DNA of 64,000 bases, taken from assembly GCF_000600975.2 (NCBI RefSeq), contig NZ_KK088653.1, positions 682,501 to 746,500 of the forward strand. Reading direction: 5' to 3'. Numbering within the stretch: position 1 is the first letter of the stretch; each line of letters begins with the position of its first letter. Made by a program: the position numbers and the translations under genes. Positions 18,533-27,929 of the stretch are shown one piece after another. The stretch is from Limimaricola hongkongensis DSM 17492. GTDB lineage: Bacteria > Pseudomonadota > Alphaproteobacteria > Rhodobacterales > Rhodobacteraceae. The notes beneath the pieces are model-generated. The model was not told where the DNA came from, did not search any database, and was given only the letters and a program-made list of their open reading frames with translations.

Positions 18533-19771
18533 TCAGGCGGCCTTGTCCAGCCCGAAGGCATCATGCAGGGCCTGCACCGCGAGTTCCATGTATTTCCGGT
18601 CGATCAGAACGGAAATCTTGATCTCGGAGGTGGTGATGACCTTGATGTTGATCCCCTCGGCGGCGAGCGCCTTGAACATGTCGGCGGCGACGCCGGTATG
18701 GCTGCGCATGCCGATGCCGACGACCGACACCTTGGCGACGCCGGTGTCGGTGACGAGATCGTTGAAGCGGATGTCGCCGCGCTCGCGCGCCGCCTCGACC
18801 GCCTTTTCGGCGCGCATCACCTGGTCGTTGGGGCAGGAGAAGGTCATGTCGGTGCGACCTTCTTCGGAGATGTTCTGGACGATCATGTCCACGTTCACGC
18901 CCGCATCGGCGAGCGCGCCGAAGATCGCCGAGGCGATGCCGGGCCGGTCGGCCACGGAGATGAGCGTCATCTTGGCCTCGTCGCGCGAATAGGCGACACC
19001 GGCGACCACGTTGCTTTCCATGATTTCCTCCTCGTCGCAGACGAGCGTTCCGGCCTCGTCGGACTGTTCCTCGAAGCTCGACAGCACGCGCAGCTTCACC
19101 TTGTAGCGCATCGCCAGCTCGACCGAGCGGGTCTGCAGCACCTTGGCCCCGAGCGAGGCCAGCTCCAGCATTTCCTCAAAGGCGATCCGGTCGAGCTTGC
19201 GCGCCTTTTCGCAGATCCGCGGGTCGGTGGTGTAGATCCCGTCCACGTCGGTGTAGATGTCACAGCGCTCGGCCTCGAAGGCGGCGGCGAAGGCCACGGC
19301 GGTCGTGTCCGACCCGCCGCGCCCCAGCGTGGTGATCCGGCCTTCAGGGCTCACGCCCTGAAATCCCGCGATCACCGCGACCTTCATGCCTTCGGCGAAC
19401 TTGGCGCGGATATTGGCGGGCGGGATGTCCTCGATCCGCGCGGCGCCATGGGCGCTCGTTGTCTGCACCGGCACCTGCCAGCCCTGCCAGCTGCGCGCCG
19501 GAACATCCATTTCCTGCAACCGCAGCGCCATCAGCCCGGCGGTCACGTTCTCGCCCGAGGAGGTGACGGCGTCGTATTCGCGTGCGTCGTACATCGGCGA
19601 GGTCTCGTTCACCCAGCCGACCAGCTCGTTGGTCTTGCCCGCCATCGCCGAGACGATCACGATCACCTCGTGCCCCTTGGCCACCTCGACGGCCACGCGT
19701 TTCGCGGCCCGGTGGATCCGGTCGAGCGTGGCGACGGAGGTGCCGCCGAATTTCATCACCAGGACCGACAT
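18533..19771 (-). CDS. lysC: Aspartate kinase
   Basis: Monofunctional aspartokinase, 412 residues, phosphorylating aspartate at the entry to Lys/Thr/Met/diaminopimelate synthesis. VMKFGGTSVA (5-14) is the start of the kinase domain, TTLGRGGSDTTAVA the nucleotide/substrate loop, and two C-terminal ACT domains (about 265-400) carry allosteric sites. The ATG at 19771 begins the family-standard MSVLVMKFGGTS; a longer frame to 19816 adds an unlikely leader. It is upstream of ptsP in the same direction. No lysine riboswitch is visible in the 70-nt gap upstream. Confidence 0.96.
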   Translation of the reverse strand: MSVLVMKFGGTSVATLDRIHRAAKRVAVEVAKGHEVIVIVSAMAGKTNELVGWVNETSPMYDAREYDAVTSSGENVTAGLMALRLQEMDVPARSWQGWQVPVQTTSAHGAARIEDIPPANIRAKFAEGMKVAVIAGFQGVSPEGRITTLGRGGSDTTAVAFAAAFEAERCDIYTDVDGIYTTDPRICEKARKLDRIAFEEMLELASLGAKVLQTRSVELAMRYKVKLRVLSSFEEQSDEAGTLVCDEEEIMESNVVAGVAYSRDEAKMTLISVADRPGIASAIFGALADAGVNVDMIVQNISEEGRTDMTFSCPNDQVMRAEKAVEAARERGDIRFNDLVTDTGVAKVSVVGIGMRSHTGVAADMFKALAAEGINIKVITTSEIKISVLIDRKYMELAVQALHDAFGLDKAA

Positions 19772-19841
19772 GTCTCTCCCCGCGCAGATTCCGGCGCCTG
19801 CATAGCGGCGGGGCAACGCGAGGGCAATGCGCGATGGCGGG

Positions 19842-20264
19842 CTAGTTGGTCCGGCGCTTCGGCGCGAAGGGCAGGGGCGCCACGGAGATGCCGTCCTCGA
19901 TCAACCGACGCGCCTCCTCGGGGCGGGCCTCGCCGTGGATCGCGCGTTCGGGGCTCTTGCCCTCGTGCATGTCACGGGCCTCGCGCGCGAAGGCATCGCC
20001 GACATAGTCGGAGCTCGCCTCCACCTTGCGGCGCAGCTCGGCCATCGCCTTTTCGAGCGGGTTGCCCGGCTCGGAAAGCCCGCGCCTCGCGGATCGGCCG
20101 CTTTCGCTCACCGAAGGGGCCATCAGCGCCTTGCTCACGCGGCTATCGCCGCAGACCGCGCAGGAAAGCTGCCCCGCGCGCTCCAGCGCGTCATAAGCGT
20201 TGGCGGAGGCGAACCAGCTGTCGAAGGCGTGGCCGTTCTTGCAGGTGAGGTCGTAACGGATCAT
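19842..20264 (-). CDS. DUF1178 family protein
   Basis: A 140-residue protein starting MIRYDLTCKNGHAFDSWFAS, with a second Cys pair in LSCAVCGDSRV. The CxxGHxFxxWF plus CxxCG arrangement is diagnostic of DUF1178 and suggests a zinc ribbon. The middle is charged and the C-terminal part reads LIEDGISVAPLPFAPKR, also family-typical. Function is not known. The ATG at 20264 is chosen because the longer frame adds a leader without family character. It lies between the Nudix gene and lysC on the same strand. Confidence 0.88.
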   Translation of the reverse strand: MIRYDLTCKNGHAFDSWFASANAYDALERAGQLSCAVCGDSRVSKALMAPSVSESGRSARRGLSEPGNPLEKAMAELRRKVEASSDYVGDAFAREARDMHEGKSPERAIHGEARPEEARRLIEDGISVAPLPFAPKRRTN

Positions 20265-20365
20265 CGGCGCATGTCCCGGTGGCGGATAGGCTTCAGATAG
20301 GCGTTCGGGCGTGGCTGTGCAAAGCACGGCGCTTCACGAGCGCGCGGAAGGCGGGCAAAGCTGCC

Positions 20366-20815
20366 TCAGCCGGGCGCTGCCATGCCGGAAACCAAACCGA
20401 GCACCATCTGCCGCAGCTCCGGCGCGTCGAGCTTGGCCGCGGCGCGGGCGGGGGTGAACCATTTGCGCCGCCGCTCCGCGCGTTCGGGCCAGTCGTCGAG
20501 CGTCCGCGTGACCTGCAGCGGAAAGACCATCGCGAAATGCGGAATGCCGGATTTCGTGTAGGTCCAGATGCCAAGGCAGCGATCCTCGGGCTGGCCCAGC
20601 AGGCCGGCCTCCTCGCGCGCCTCGATGGCGGCGGCCTCGGCGGGCGTGGTGCGATCCATCGGCCAGCCCTTGGGCAAGATCCAGCGGCCCCGTCCGCGGC
20701 TGGTGACAAGGCAGATCTCGATTCCGTCCGCGGCATCGCGCCACGGCAGCGCCGCGAACTGCGTGCGCCCGAGGCGCTGGTGCTGCTTGGCGATGCGGAG
20801 CGGAAGCTGGATCAT
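20366..20815 (-). CDS. Nudix hydrolase
   Basis: A 149-residue Nudix protein. ILPKGWPMDRTTPAEAAAIE leads into AREEAGL, forming the Nudix box with the RE..EE pair that binds catalytic magnesium; the PKGWP.D.(8)AEAAAIEA.EEAG form is typical of the diphosphoinositol-polyphosphate-hydrolase-like branch in alphaproteobacteria. The substrate is unknown. The ATG at 20815 has GGAG 6 nt upstream (CGGAGACCTC) and is preferred over the ATG at 20836, which would place that RBS inside the gene. It is divergent from the deacetylase gene. Confidence 0.9.
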   Translation of the reverse strand: MIQLPLRIAKQHQRLGRTQFAALPWRDAADGIEICLVTSRGRGRWILPKGWPMDRTTPAEAAAIEAREEAGLLGQPEDRCLGIWTYTKSGIPHFAMVFPLQVTRTLDDWPERAERRRKWFTPARAAAKLDAPELRQMVLGLVSGMAAPG

Positions 20816-20958
20816 GAGGTCTCCGAAAAAGGGCACGCGACGTCGCGGCAGGTTTCACGAGCGGGCCGGGGCTTGCAAGATCGTCGCGCGTGCTATCTGC
20901 GCCATGGTGCAAAGGGGCCGCGCCCACCCGGAGGCGCGCGCGGCACGACGGGAGAGGC

Positions 20959-22083
20959 ATGGCCGCATCGGCGCGTTTCATCGGATCGGAGATCTATCGC
21001 GGGTCGAGCTATGGCGATTGGCACCCGCTGCGGGTGCCGCGGGTCTCGACCGTCATGGATCTAGGCCGGGCGCTGGGCTGGCTGCCGCCGGAGATCTACA
21101 TCCGCAGTCCTCGCGCGCGCCCGGCGGCTCTGCACGCCTTTCACACGCCGGACTACGTCTCGGCCCTGCTGGCGGCGGAGGAGACGCAGGCGGTCGATGC
21201 GCGGACCCGCGCGCGGCATCATCTCGGCAGCCCGGCGAACCCGGTCTTTCCCGAAATGTACCGCCGCCCGGCCACGGGGGTCGGTGGTGCGCTGCTGGCG
21301 GGGGAGCTGCTGCGCGCGGGCGGGCGGCTGCACCTGCCGGGGGGCGGCACGCATCACGGCCTGCCGGACCGGGCGAACGGGTTTTGCTATCTCAACGACC
21401 CGGTCTTCGCGATCCTGTCGCTCAAGGCGCATGGCGCGCGGCGTGTCGCCTATGTCGATATCGACGCGCATCATTGCGACGGCGTCGAGGCGGGCTTTGC
21501 CAAGGACCCCGACACGCTGCTCGTTTCCACCCATGAAGAGAACCGCTGGCCGCGCACCGGCGCGGTGACGGATGAAGGCGCGGGGCAGGTGTTCAACCTG
21601 CCGATCCCCTCGGGCGCGGCGGACGACGCGATGGCGCTGGCGCGCGACCGGGTGATCGTTCCCGCCGTCGCGGCCTTTCGGCCCGATGCGATCGTGCTGC
21701 AATGCGGGGCCGACGCGCTGCTCGAAGACCCGCAGTCGCGGCTGGCGATGTCGGGGCATGCGCATCTGGCTGTATTGCGAGCGCTGCTGCCGCTGGCGCC
21801 GCGCTTCCTGCTGATGGGCGGCGGCGGCTACAACCCGTGGAGCGTCGGGCGGCTCTGGACCGCCGCATGGGCCGTGCTGTCGGAGCGCGAGATCCCCGAA
21901 CGGTTGCCCGCCGCCGCGCAGGCGGTGTTGCGGGCGCTGGTCTGGCGGGGGCAAAAACGGGTCGCGACACCGCCCGAGGCATGGCTCACGACGCTGATCG
22001 ATCTTCCGCGCCCCGGCGAGATCCCGCAGCCGCTGCGCGACCGGGTCGCGGCGCTGGAGTCACGGCTGCTCGCCTGGGTATAG
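20959..22083 (+). CDS. Histone deacetylase-fold hydrolase (AcuC/acetylpolyamine amidohydrolase-like)
   Basis: A 374-residue zinc amidohydrolase of the arginase/deacetylase superfamily. The catalytic His pair is in GGTHHGLP (H132, H133), zinc ligands are D169 and H171 in YVDIDAHHCDG, and the third acidic ligand lies in LQCGADALLEDP; MGGGGYNPWSVGRLW is the C-terminal substrate-gate motif. Bacterial members deacetylate acetyl-CoA synthetase (AcuC), acetylpolyamines or other acetyl-lysines. The ATG at 20959 follows GGAGAGG. It is followed by modABC with a 60-nt gap; no functional link is evident. Confidence 0.9.
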   Translation: MAASARFIGSEIYRGSSYGDWHPLRVPRVSTVMDLGRALGWLPPEIYIRSPRARPAALHAFHTPDYVSALLAAEETQAVDARTRARHHLGSPANPVFPEMYRRPATGVGGALLAGELLRAGGRLHLPGGGTHHGLPDRANGFCYLNDPVFAILSLKAHGARRVAYVDIDAHHCDGVEAGFAKDPDTLLVSTHEENRWPRTGAVTDEGAGQVFNLPIPSGAADDAMALARDRVIVPAVAAFRPDAIVLQCGADALLEDPQSRLAMSGHAHLAVLRALLPLAPRFLLMGGGGYNPWSVGRLWTAAWAVLSEREIPERLPAAAQAVLRALVWRGQKRVATPPEAWLTTLIDLPRPGEIPQPLRDRVAALESRLLAWV

Positions 22084-22143
22084 GGGCGGTCTTGCGGGGC
22101 AGGGCCGGGGGATGCGACAGGGGCGCGTGAAACGAGGTGACCG

Positions 22144-22893
22144 ATGCACGTGAAACCCCTTCTCGCGGCGCTGGCGCTGGCGCTGCCCGGCGCGGCGCGG
22201 GCCGACATCCTGACCTTTGCGGCGGCCAGCTTGGGCGGCCCGCTCGACCGCGTCGTCGCCGCATGGGAAGCGCAGGGCGGCGAGGCGGTGACGGTCTCCT
22301 ATGCCGGAAGCTCGGCGCTGGCGCGGCAGATCGCGGCGGGGGCTCCGGCGGAGCTGTTCATCTCGGCGAACCCGGACTGGATGGACGCCGTGGCCGAGGA
22401 GGGGTTGCTCGTGGACGAGAGCCGCCGCGACCTGTTGGGCAACACGCTGGTGCTCATCGCCGCCGATGCGCAGGCCGCGCCGGTCGAGATCGGCCCTGAT
22501 CTCGACTTGGGGGCGATGCTGGGCTCGGGGCGCCTCGCGATGGCGCTGGTCGATGCGGTGCCCGCGGGCCAGTATGGCCGCGCGGCGCTGCGGCATCTGG
22601 GGCTGTGGGACGCTGTCGCACCGCATGTCGCGCAGGCCGAGAACGTGCGCGCGGCGCTGGCGCTCGTGGCCAGCGGGGCCGCGCCCCTTGGCATAGGCTA
22701 TGCGACCGACGCCGCCGAGGAGCCGCGCGTCGGTGTCATCGGGACGTTTCCGAAAAACAGCCACGCGCCGATCCGCTACCCGGCGGCGCTGATCGACGGG
22801 GCGAGCGAGGGCGCGGTGGATTTCCTCGACTTCCTGTCGGGCCCCGAGGCGACGGCGATCTTCGCCGAGGCCGGGTTCGAGGTGTCGCGATGA
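22144..22893 (+). CDS. modA: Molybdate ABC transporter substrate-binding protein
   Basis: Periplasmic molybdate-binding protein, 249 residues, with a Sec signal peptide (about 1-20, ending GAARA before DILTFAAASL). YAGSSALARQI and ELFISANPDWMDA are the classical ModA anion-binding segments. It captures molybdate or tungstate for ModBC. The stop overlaps the modB start (ATGA, 22890-22893), so the three genes form one operon. I see no ModE gene and no molybdenum-cofactor riboswitch in the 60-nt upstream gap. Confidence 0.95.
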   Translation: MHVKPLLAALALALPGAARADILTFAAASLGGPLDRVVAAWEAQGGEAVTVSYAGSSALARQIAAGAPAELFISANPDWMDAVAEEGLLVDESRRDLLGNTLVLIAADAQAAPVEIGPDLDLGAMLGSGRLAMALVDAVPAGQYGRAALRHLGLWDAVAPHVAQAENVRAALALVASGAAPLGIGYATDAAEEPRVGVIGTFPKNSHAPIRYPAALIDGASEGAVDFLDFLSGPEATAIFAEAGFEVSR

Positions 22894-23582
22894 TCGACTG
22901 GCTCGGTCCCGAGGAATGGCAGGCGGTGCGGCTGTCGCTCAAGGTGTCGGCGACAGCCGTCGCCGCGAGCCTGCCGCTGGGCCTTCTGTGCGCGCTGGCG
23001 CTGGCCAAGGGGCGGTTTCCGGGGCGGCAGTTGCTCAACGGGCTGGTGCACCTGCCGCTGATCCTGCCGCCGGTGGTCACGGGCTACCTGCTGCTCGTCG
23101 CGTTCTCGCGGCAGGGTCCGCTCGGCTCGGTTCTCGAACCACTGGGCATCTCGTTTGCCTTTCGCTGGACCGGGGCGGCACTGGCGGCGGCGATCATGGC
23201 GTTTCCGCTGATGGTGCGCCCCATGCGGCTTGCGTTCGAGGCGGTGCCGCCCGCCTTGGAACAGGCGGCGGCGACGCTGGGGGCGTCGCGGTTGCGGGTG
23301 TTCGCCACGGTGACGTTGCCGCTGGCGCTGCCGGGGGTGGTCGCGGGTGCGATCCTCGCCTTCGCCAAGGCGATGGGAGAGTTTGGCGCGACGATCACCT
23401 TCGTGTCGAACATCCCCGGTGAAACCCGCACCGTGCCGACCGCGATCTATGCCTTCCTGCAGATGCCGGGCGGCGAGGGCGCGGCGCTGCGGCTGGTGGC
23501 GGTCTCGGTGGTGCTGGCCATGGGGGCGCTTCTGGTTTCGGAATGGCTGTCGCGCCGCATCGCAAGACGGGTCGCGGCATGA
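22890..23582 (+). CDS. modB: Molybdate ABC transporter permease
   Basis: Inner-membrane permease of the molybdate transporter, 230 residues, with several hydrophobic helices and the EAA-type cytoplasmic loop AAATLGASRLRVFATVTLPLALPG that docks on ModC. ATG overlaps the modA stop and its TGA overlaps the modC start (ATGA, 23579-23582), the usual translational coupling of mod operons. Length and topology are normal. Confidence 0.95.
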   Translation: MIDWLGPEEWQAVRLSLKVSATAVAASLPLGLLCALALAKGRFPGRQLLNGLVHLPLILPPVVTGYLLLVAFSRQGPLGSVLEPLGISFAFRWTGAALAAAIMAFPLMVRPMRLAFEAVPPALEQAAATLGASRLRVFATVTLPLALPGVVAGAILAFAKAMGEFGATITFVSNIPGETRTVPTAIYAFLQMPGGEGAALRLVAVSVVLAMGALLVSEWLSRRIARRVAA

Positions 23583-24643
23583 TCGCGGTCGCGGCGAAAA
23601 AGCGGCTCGGCGCCTTCGATCTCGACGCGGCGTTCGAGGCGCCGCCGGGCGTCACCGCGCTGTTCGGCAAATCGGGTTCGGGCAAGACCAGCCTGATCAA
23701 CGCCGTAGCCGGGCTGATGCGTCCCGATGCGGGGCGGATCGAGATCGACGGCGCGGTGCTGTTCGATAGTTCAGCGCGGATCGACGTACCCGTGCATCGC
23801 CGCCGCGTCGGCTATGTGTTTCAGGATGCGCGGCTGTTTCCGCATATGAACGTCGCGAAGAACCTTGCCTATGGCGGCCGGCACGACCGCGACCGGGTGA
23901 TCGATCTGCTGGGGCTCGACGGCCTGCTCGACCGGCGCCCCGCCGCGCTGTCGGGCGGTGAGCGGCAGCGCGTGGCGATCGGGCGGGCGCTGATGTCGGA
24001 CCCGCGCATCCTGTTGATGGACGAGCCGCTTTCGGCGCTCGACGCCGAGCGCAAATCCGAGATCCTGCCCTGGCTGGAGCGGCTGCGCGACGAGGCCGGT
24101 CTGCCGATCCTCTATGTCAGCCATGCCGCCTCGGAGGTCGCGCGTCTGGCCACCACGGTCGTCGTGATGGAGGCGGGCGGCGTGAAGCGCGCGGGCGCGG
24201 TGGCCGAGGTGCTGTCGGACCCGGCGGCGGTGGGCATGATCGGCGCGCAGGAGGCGGGCGCGGTGGTGCGGGCGCGGATCGCCGGGCTCGACCGGATCGA
24301 CGGGCTGACCGAGCTTGCGCTCGCGGGCGGACGGATCGTTCTGCCGGGGCGGCTGGGCGGAATCGGCACGCATCTGCGGCTGCGGATCTCGGCGCAGGAC
24401 GTGATCCTGAGCCGCGACAAGCCGCAGGGGCTGAGCGCGCTCAACATCCTGTCGGCCAAGGTGACGGCGATCGACGAGGGCCCCGAAGGGGTCGCGGTGG
24501 GGCTGCTTTGCGGCGCCGACCGGCTTCTTGCCCGTGTCACCCGTCGCTCGGCGCGGGCATTGCGGCTGGAGCCGGGCCAGCAGGTCTGGGCCATCGTCAA
24601 GGCCAGCGCCGTGGCCCCCGACGACGTGAGCGGCGCGACTTGA
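23579..24643 (+). CDS. modC: Molybdate ABC transporter ATP-binding protein
   Basis: ATPase subunit of the molybdate importer, 354 residues. The Walker A motif GKSGSGKT is at 30-37, the signature LSGGERQ at 124-130 and Walker B ILLMDEP with catalytic E149. The C-terminal about 110 residues form the TOBE/Mop-like domain (LSALNILSAKVTAIDEGPEG), which in ModC proteins can bind molybdate for regulation. It is the last gene of modABC and is convergent with the zinc-finger gene at 24705. Confidence 0.96.
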   Translation: MIAVAAKKRLGAFDLDAAFEAPPGVTALFGKSGSGKTSLINAVAGLMRPDAGRIEIDGAVLFDSSARIDVPVHRRRVGYVFQDARLFPHMNVAKNLAYGGRHDRDRVIDLLGLDGLLDRRPAALSGGERQRVAIGRALMSDPRILLMDEPLSALDAERKSEILPWLERLRDEAGLPILYVSHAASEVARLATTVVVMEAGGVKRAGAVAEVLSDPAAVGMIGAQEAGAVVRARIAGLDRIDGLTELALAGGRIVLPGRLGGIGTHLRLRISAQDVILSRDKPQGLSALNILSAKVTAIDEGPEGVAVGLLCGADRLLARVTRRSARALRLEPGQQVWAIVKASAVAPDDVSGAT

Positions 24644-24663
24644 GCGCAGGCCGCATAGCGCGC

Positions 24664-24689
24664 CTTTCGTCATTCCTCAAATACGCAAG
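24664..24689 (-). repeat. TGCGTATTT motif, copy 3
   Basis: Read on the minus strand this is CTTGCGTATTTGAGGAATGA followed by CGAAAG, matching the right arm of the 10864-10928 inverted repeat. It sits in the 61-nt gap between the convergent modC and zinc-finger genes. Confidence 0.6.
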
Positions 24690-24704
24690 AACCGCCGCCG
24701 GCGA

Positions 24705-24974
24705 TCAGCGCAGCTGGCTGTCCTTGGAGCCGCGCCGGTTGAACCCGCCGCGGGCCTGTGGCCGGGCATCGCGCCCCTGCTGGCAGTCGACGCAGAGCTT
24801 GACCCCCGGGATCGCCGCGCGGCGCCTTTCGGGGATCTCCTCGTCGCATTCGGCGCAATGGGTGCGGCTTTCGCCGGTGGGTCCGCGCCGCGCCTGCATG
24901 CGTTTCAGTTCGTCATTGATCGAGGCTTCGATCTGTTCTTCCACCGCGCCGTCGCGGGCCCATCCACCGGCCAT
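24705..24974 (-). CDS. DksA/TraR family C4-type zinc finger protein
   Basis: An 89-residue protein with a DksA/TraR zinc finger: C40-x2-C43 in THCAECDEEIPERRRAAIPG and C61-x2-C64 in KLCVDCQQ. The upstream helix is short, so the coiled-coil of full DksA that enters the RNA polymerase secondary channel is missing; it resembles short TraR/YbiI-type proteins. The C-terminus is Arg/Gly-rich (RDARPQARGGFNRRG). The ATG at 24974 has AGAGG about 8 nt upstream. A role in transcription is inferred from the family only. Confidence 0.88.
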   Translation of the reverse strand: MAGGWARDGAVEEQIEASINDELKRMQARRGPTGESRTHCAECDEEIPERRRAAIPGVKLCVDCQQGRDARPQARGGFNRRGSKDSQLR

Positions 24975-25096
24975 GTGATGTCCTCTCTGGTCCAGTCCCC
25001 CCTTCGACATAGGCAGGTGCTGCCATGATCCAACCCCCGGAACGCGAAACGCCCCGCCGGTGCGGCGGGGCGTTCCAAGCCGTGCGGCGGGTCGGA

Positions 25097-26605
25097 TCAG
25101 ACCGGCATGGCTTCCTTGGAGGGGCCGGGATCGCCGAGGTGATCATGGTCCGACAGGTCCATGATGTCCTCGTTGTCATTGGCCCAGTTGGCGCGGTCCT
25201 TTTCGGAGGCCTTGGGCGAGAACAGGCCGGTGATGGCATAGAACACGCCGATGACCGGTGCCGTCCAGCAGGCGAAGGCCAGCGGGATGTAGAGCAGGTT
25301 CTCCATGTTGCCGTCCATGATGCCGAGCCCCAGCGCGGTGATCACGAAGGCGCCGCCGGCGTTCCACGGGATCAGCGGGCTCATCAGCGTGCCGCCTTCC
25401 TCGACGGCGCGGCTGAGGTTGAGCGTGGAGTAGCCCATGCCGCGATAGAGCGGTGCGTACATCCGGCCCGGCAGCGCGATCGAGATGTAAGGATCGCCCG
25501 CCACCACGTTGGTCGCAAAGGCCGTGAAGATGGCCGAGGACTGCACCGCGGTGAAGCTCTTCACCTTGTTGACGATCGACAGGATGATCGATTCGAGGCA
25601 GCCGGTGCGCTCCAGCGCGCCGCCAAAGCCCAGCGCGATCAGCATGAGCGAGATCGTCCACATCATCGACTGGATGCCGCCCTTGTTCAGCAGGGCGTCG
25701 ATATCGGCGATGCCGGTATCGATCGAGTACCCCGACTGCGCGAAGGTGAACACGTCATGCAGGCCCACGCCCTGCTGGAAAATCGCGATCACGCCACCGA
25801 GCAGCACGCCCGCGAAAAGCGACGGAAGCGGCGGCTGGCGGAACAGCGCGAGGCCGATGACCAGCAGCGCAGGCGTCAGCGGGATCAGCCCGAGGGCAAA
25901 GTCCTGTTCGAGCCGCGCGGTGATCTGTGTGATCGCCTCGAGCGAGGTGTCGGCCGGTTCGATCAGCCCGTAACCCGCGACGATATAGACGCCGAGCGCG
26001 ATCAGCATGGCCGGCACGGTGGTCGGCAGCATGTTCTGGATGTGATCGAAGATGTTCACGCCGGTCACGGCGGGCGCGAGGTTGGTGGTGTCGGACAGCG
26101 GCGAGATCTTGTCGCCGAAGAAGGCGCCCGAGACAATCGCGCCAGCGGTCCAGTACATCGGGATGCCGAAGCCCGCGCCGATGCCCATCAGCGCGACGCC
26201 GATGGTGCCGACGGTGCCCCAGGACGTGCCCAGCGACAGCGAGACGACCGCACAGAGGATCATCGCCGCGGCAAGGAAGATCGAGGGGTTCAGAAGCGTC
26301 AGGCCGTAATAGATCAGTGTCGGCACGGTGCCCGAGGCGATCCAGACGCCGATGATCATGCCGACCACGATCAGCACCGACAGCGACGGCAGGGAGACGT
26401 GGATGACGTGGAACACGCCTTCGCGGATATCGGTCCATTTCTGGCCGCGCATCACGCCCAGAAGACCGGTGATGGCAAGGCCGATCACCAGCGGGATATG
26501 CGGCGTGAAGTCGCCGAAATAGAACAGCTGCAAGGCCAGAAGGCCCAGCGTCAGCACGACCGGCAGCAGGGCCAGTCCGAGGGAAGGCAGGTTTCTATCG
26601 GTCAC
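25097..26605 (-). CDS. Na+/H+ antiporter NhaC family protein
   Basis: A polytopic inner-membrane antiporter of 502 residues. The many hydrophobic helices and segments such as GTSWGTVGTIGVALMGIG and SGAFFGDKISPLSDTTNLA are characteristic of the NhaC family (the GDKxSPLSDTT motif is the best marker). It exchanges sodium for protons or, in some members, organic substrates. The start is taken as the GTG at 26605, with AGGAGAA about 9 nt upstream; a TTG at 26632 would place that RBS inside the gene. It is divergent from the yghU-like gene. Confidence 0.93.
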   Translation of the reverse strand: MTDRNLPSLGLALLPVVLTLGLLALQLFYFGDFTPHIPLVIGLAITGLLGVMRGQKWTDIREGVFHVIHVSLPSLSVLIVVGMIIGVWIASGTVPTLIYYGLTLLNPSIFLAAAMILCAVVSLSLGTSWGTVGTIGVALMGIGAGFGIPMYWTAGAIVSGAFFGDKISPLSDTTNLAPAVTGVNIFDHIQNMLPTTVPAMLIALGVYIVAGYGLIEPADTSLEAITQITARLEQDFALGLIPLTPALLVIGLALFRQPPLPSLFAGVLLGGVIAIFQQGVGLHDVFTFAQSGYSIDTGIADIDALLNKGGIQSMMWTISLMLIALGFGGALERTGCLESIILSIVNKVKSFTAVQSSAIFTAFATNVVAGDPYISIALPGRMYAPLYRGMGYSTLNLSRAVEEGGTLMSPLIPWNAGGAFVITALGLGIMDGNMENLLYIPLAFACWTAPVIGVFYAITGLFSPKASEKDRANWANDNEDIMDLSDHDHLGDPGPSKEAMPV

Positions 26606-26864
26606 GTGGGAGCGTTCTCCTGGCTGTTTCAAAGAGAGCCTTATGGGGGAACTAGCGGAGAATTGCTACCGGGGTAGGGGAATTTCGTCTGAAAATATGC
26701 GCATTCGAAGGCCAAATGATCGGCAAACTTGCATTATTTCAGCCAGATCGGTTTGTCGTGCGAAAGGGCGCAGGTGTTTGTGCAGGAGGGCGCCCTAGAC
26801 GCGGCGGGTGCGGGCCCACATCTGTTGTCGTCGACCGGACAACTGATTGACGAGGACGACCGCG

Positions 26865-27731
26865 ATGAAGGATCTCAACGACTACACCCCGCCCAAGGTC
26901 TGGCGCTGGAACGCCGAGAACGGCGGTCAGTTCTCCAAGACCAACCGCCCCACCGCCGGGGCCACGCATGAGGCGGCGCTGCCCGAGGGCAAGCATCCGT
27001 TCCAGCTCTATTCCATGGCCACGCCCAATGGCGTGAAGGTCACGGTGCTGTTCGAGGAGCTTCTGGAGGCGGGGCACACGGGCGCCGAATACGATGCCTG
27101 GCTCATCAAGATCGGGGATGGCGACCAGTTCGGCTCGGGCTTCGTGGAGTTGAACCCGAATTCCAAGATCCCGGCGCTTCTGGACCGCTCCGGCGAAAAA
27201 CCGCAGCGCGTGTTCGAATCCGGCGCGATCCTTCTGCATCTCGCGGAGACGTTCGGCGCCTTCCTGCCCAAGGATCCGGGTCAGCGTACCGAGGCATTGA
27301 ACTGGCTGTTCTGGCAGATGGGCAGCGCGCCCTATCTGGGCGGCGGCTTTGGCCATTTCTATGCCTATGCGCCCGAGAAGTTCGAATACCCGATCGACCG
27401 GTTCAGCATGGAGGCCAAGCGCCAGCTCGACGTGCTCGACCGTCACCTGGCCGAGAACGACTATATGGCCGGTGAGTATTCGATCGCCGATATCGCGATC
27501 TGGTCGTGGTACGGCCAGCTGGTTCTGGGGCGTCTTTACGACGCGGCCGAATTCCTCGACGTGGAAAGCTACAGCCACGTGATGCGCTGGGCCAAGGCGA
27601 TCGACGCCCGCCCCGCGGTGCAGCGCGGCCGCATGGTCAACCGCCCCTTCGGCGACCCGGCCATGCAGCTGCACGAGCGGCACTCGGCCGAGGATTTCGA
27701 AACCAAGACACAAGACAAGATCGGCGGCTGA
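26865..27731 (+). CDS. yghU: Glutathione S-transferase, YghU type
   Basis: A 288-residue glutathione transferase with an N-terminal thioredoxin-fold domain (about 45-130; ELNPNSKIPALLD and FESGAILLHLAE) and an all-helical C-terminal domain (about 140-270). The opening YTPPKVWRWNAENGGQFSKT and the segment APYLGGGFGHFYAYAPEK are typical of YghU/YfcG-like enzymes, which have GSH-dependent peroxidase and disulfide-reductase activity. The ATG at 26865 follows GAGGA; an upstream TTG at 26847 is less likely. It is a single gene ending in a strong terminator. Confidence 0.94.
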   Translation: MKDLNDYTPPKVWRWNAENGGQFSKTNRPTAGATHEAALPEGKHPFQLYSMATPNGVKVTVLFEELLEAGHTGAEYDAWLIKIGDGDQFGSGFVELNPNSKIPALLDRSGEKPQRVFESGAILLHLAETFGAFLPKDPGQRTEALNWLFWQMGSAPYLGGGFGHFYAYAPEKFEYPIDRFSMEAKRQLDVLDRHLAENDYMAGEYSIADIAIWSWYGQLVLGRLYDAAEFLDVESYSHVMRWAKAIDARPAVQRGRMVNRPFGDPAMQLHERHSAEDFETKTQDKIGG

Positions 27732-27754
27732 TCGCGGATCCTTGCAAGACGGGA

Positions 27755-27783
27755 GGCCGGTATCGAAAGATGCCGGCCTTTTT
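27755..27783 (+). terminator. Rho-independent terminator after yghU
   Basis: Inverted repeat GGCCGGTATC / GATGCCGGCC with a GAAA-like tetraloop followed by TTTTT, 23 nt after the yghU stop. The remaining gap to 27930 shows no further feature I can support. Confidence 0.85.
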
Positions 27784-27929
27784 CTATTCAAGAGCAGCGA
27801 TTTGAGTGGCTGGCTTCATGCGGCTCACGCGCGTCTGCCCCCGCCTTCCTGCGCGCCTTTTCCTATCGGTGTCCTGTCGCGAAACCCGGCAATGCGCGAC
27901 GCGCGGGCCAAGAGCTGCGGGAGGAAGGG

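Noticed and set aside
18563..20248. 561-codon plus-strand frame opposite lysC and DUF1178
   Set aside because: Spans two real genes on the other strand and their gap; composition typical of antisense frames.
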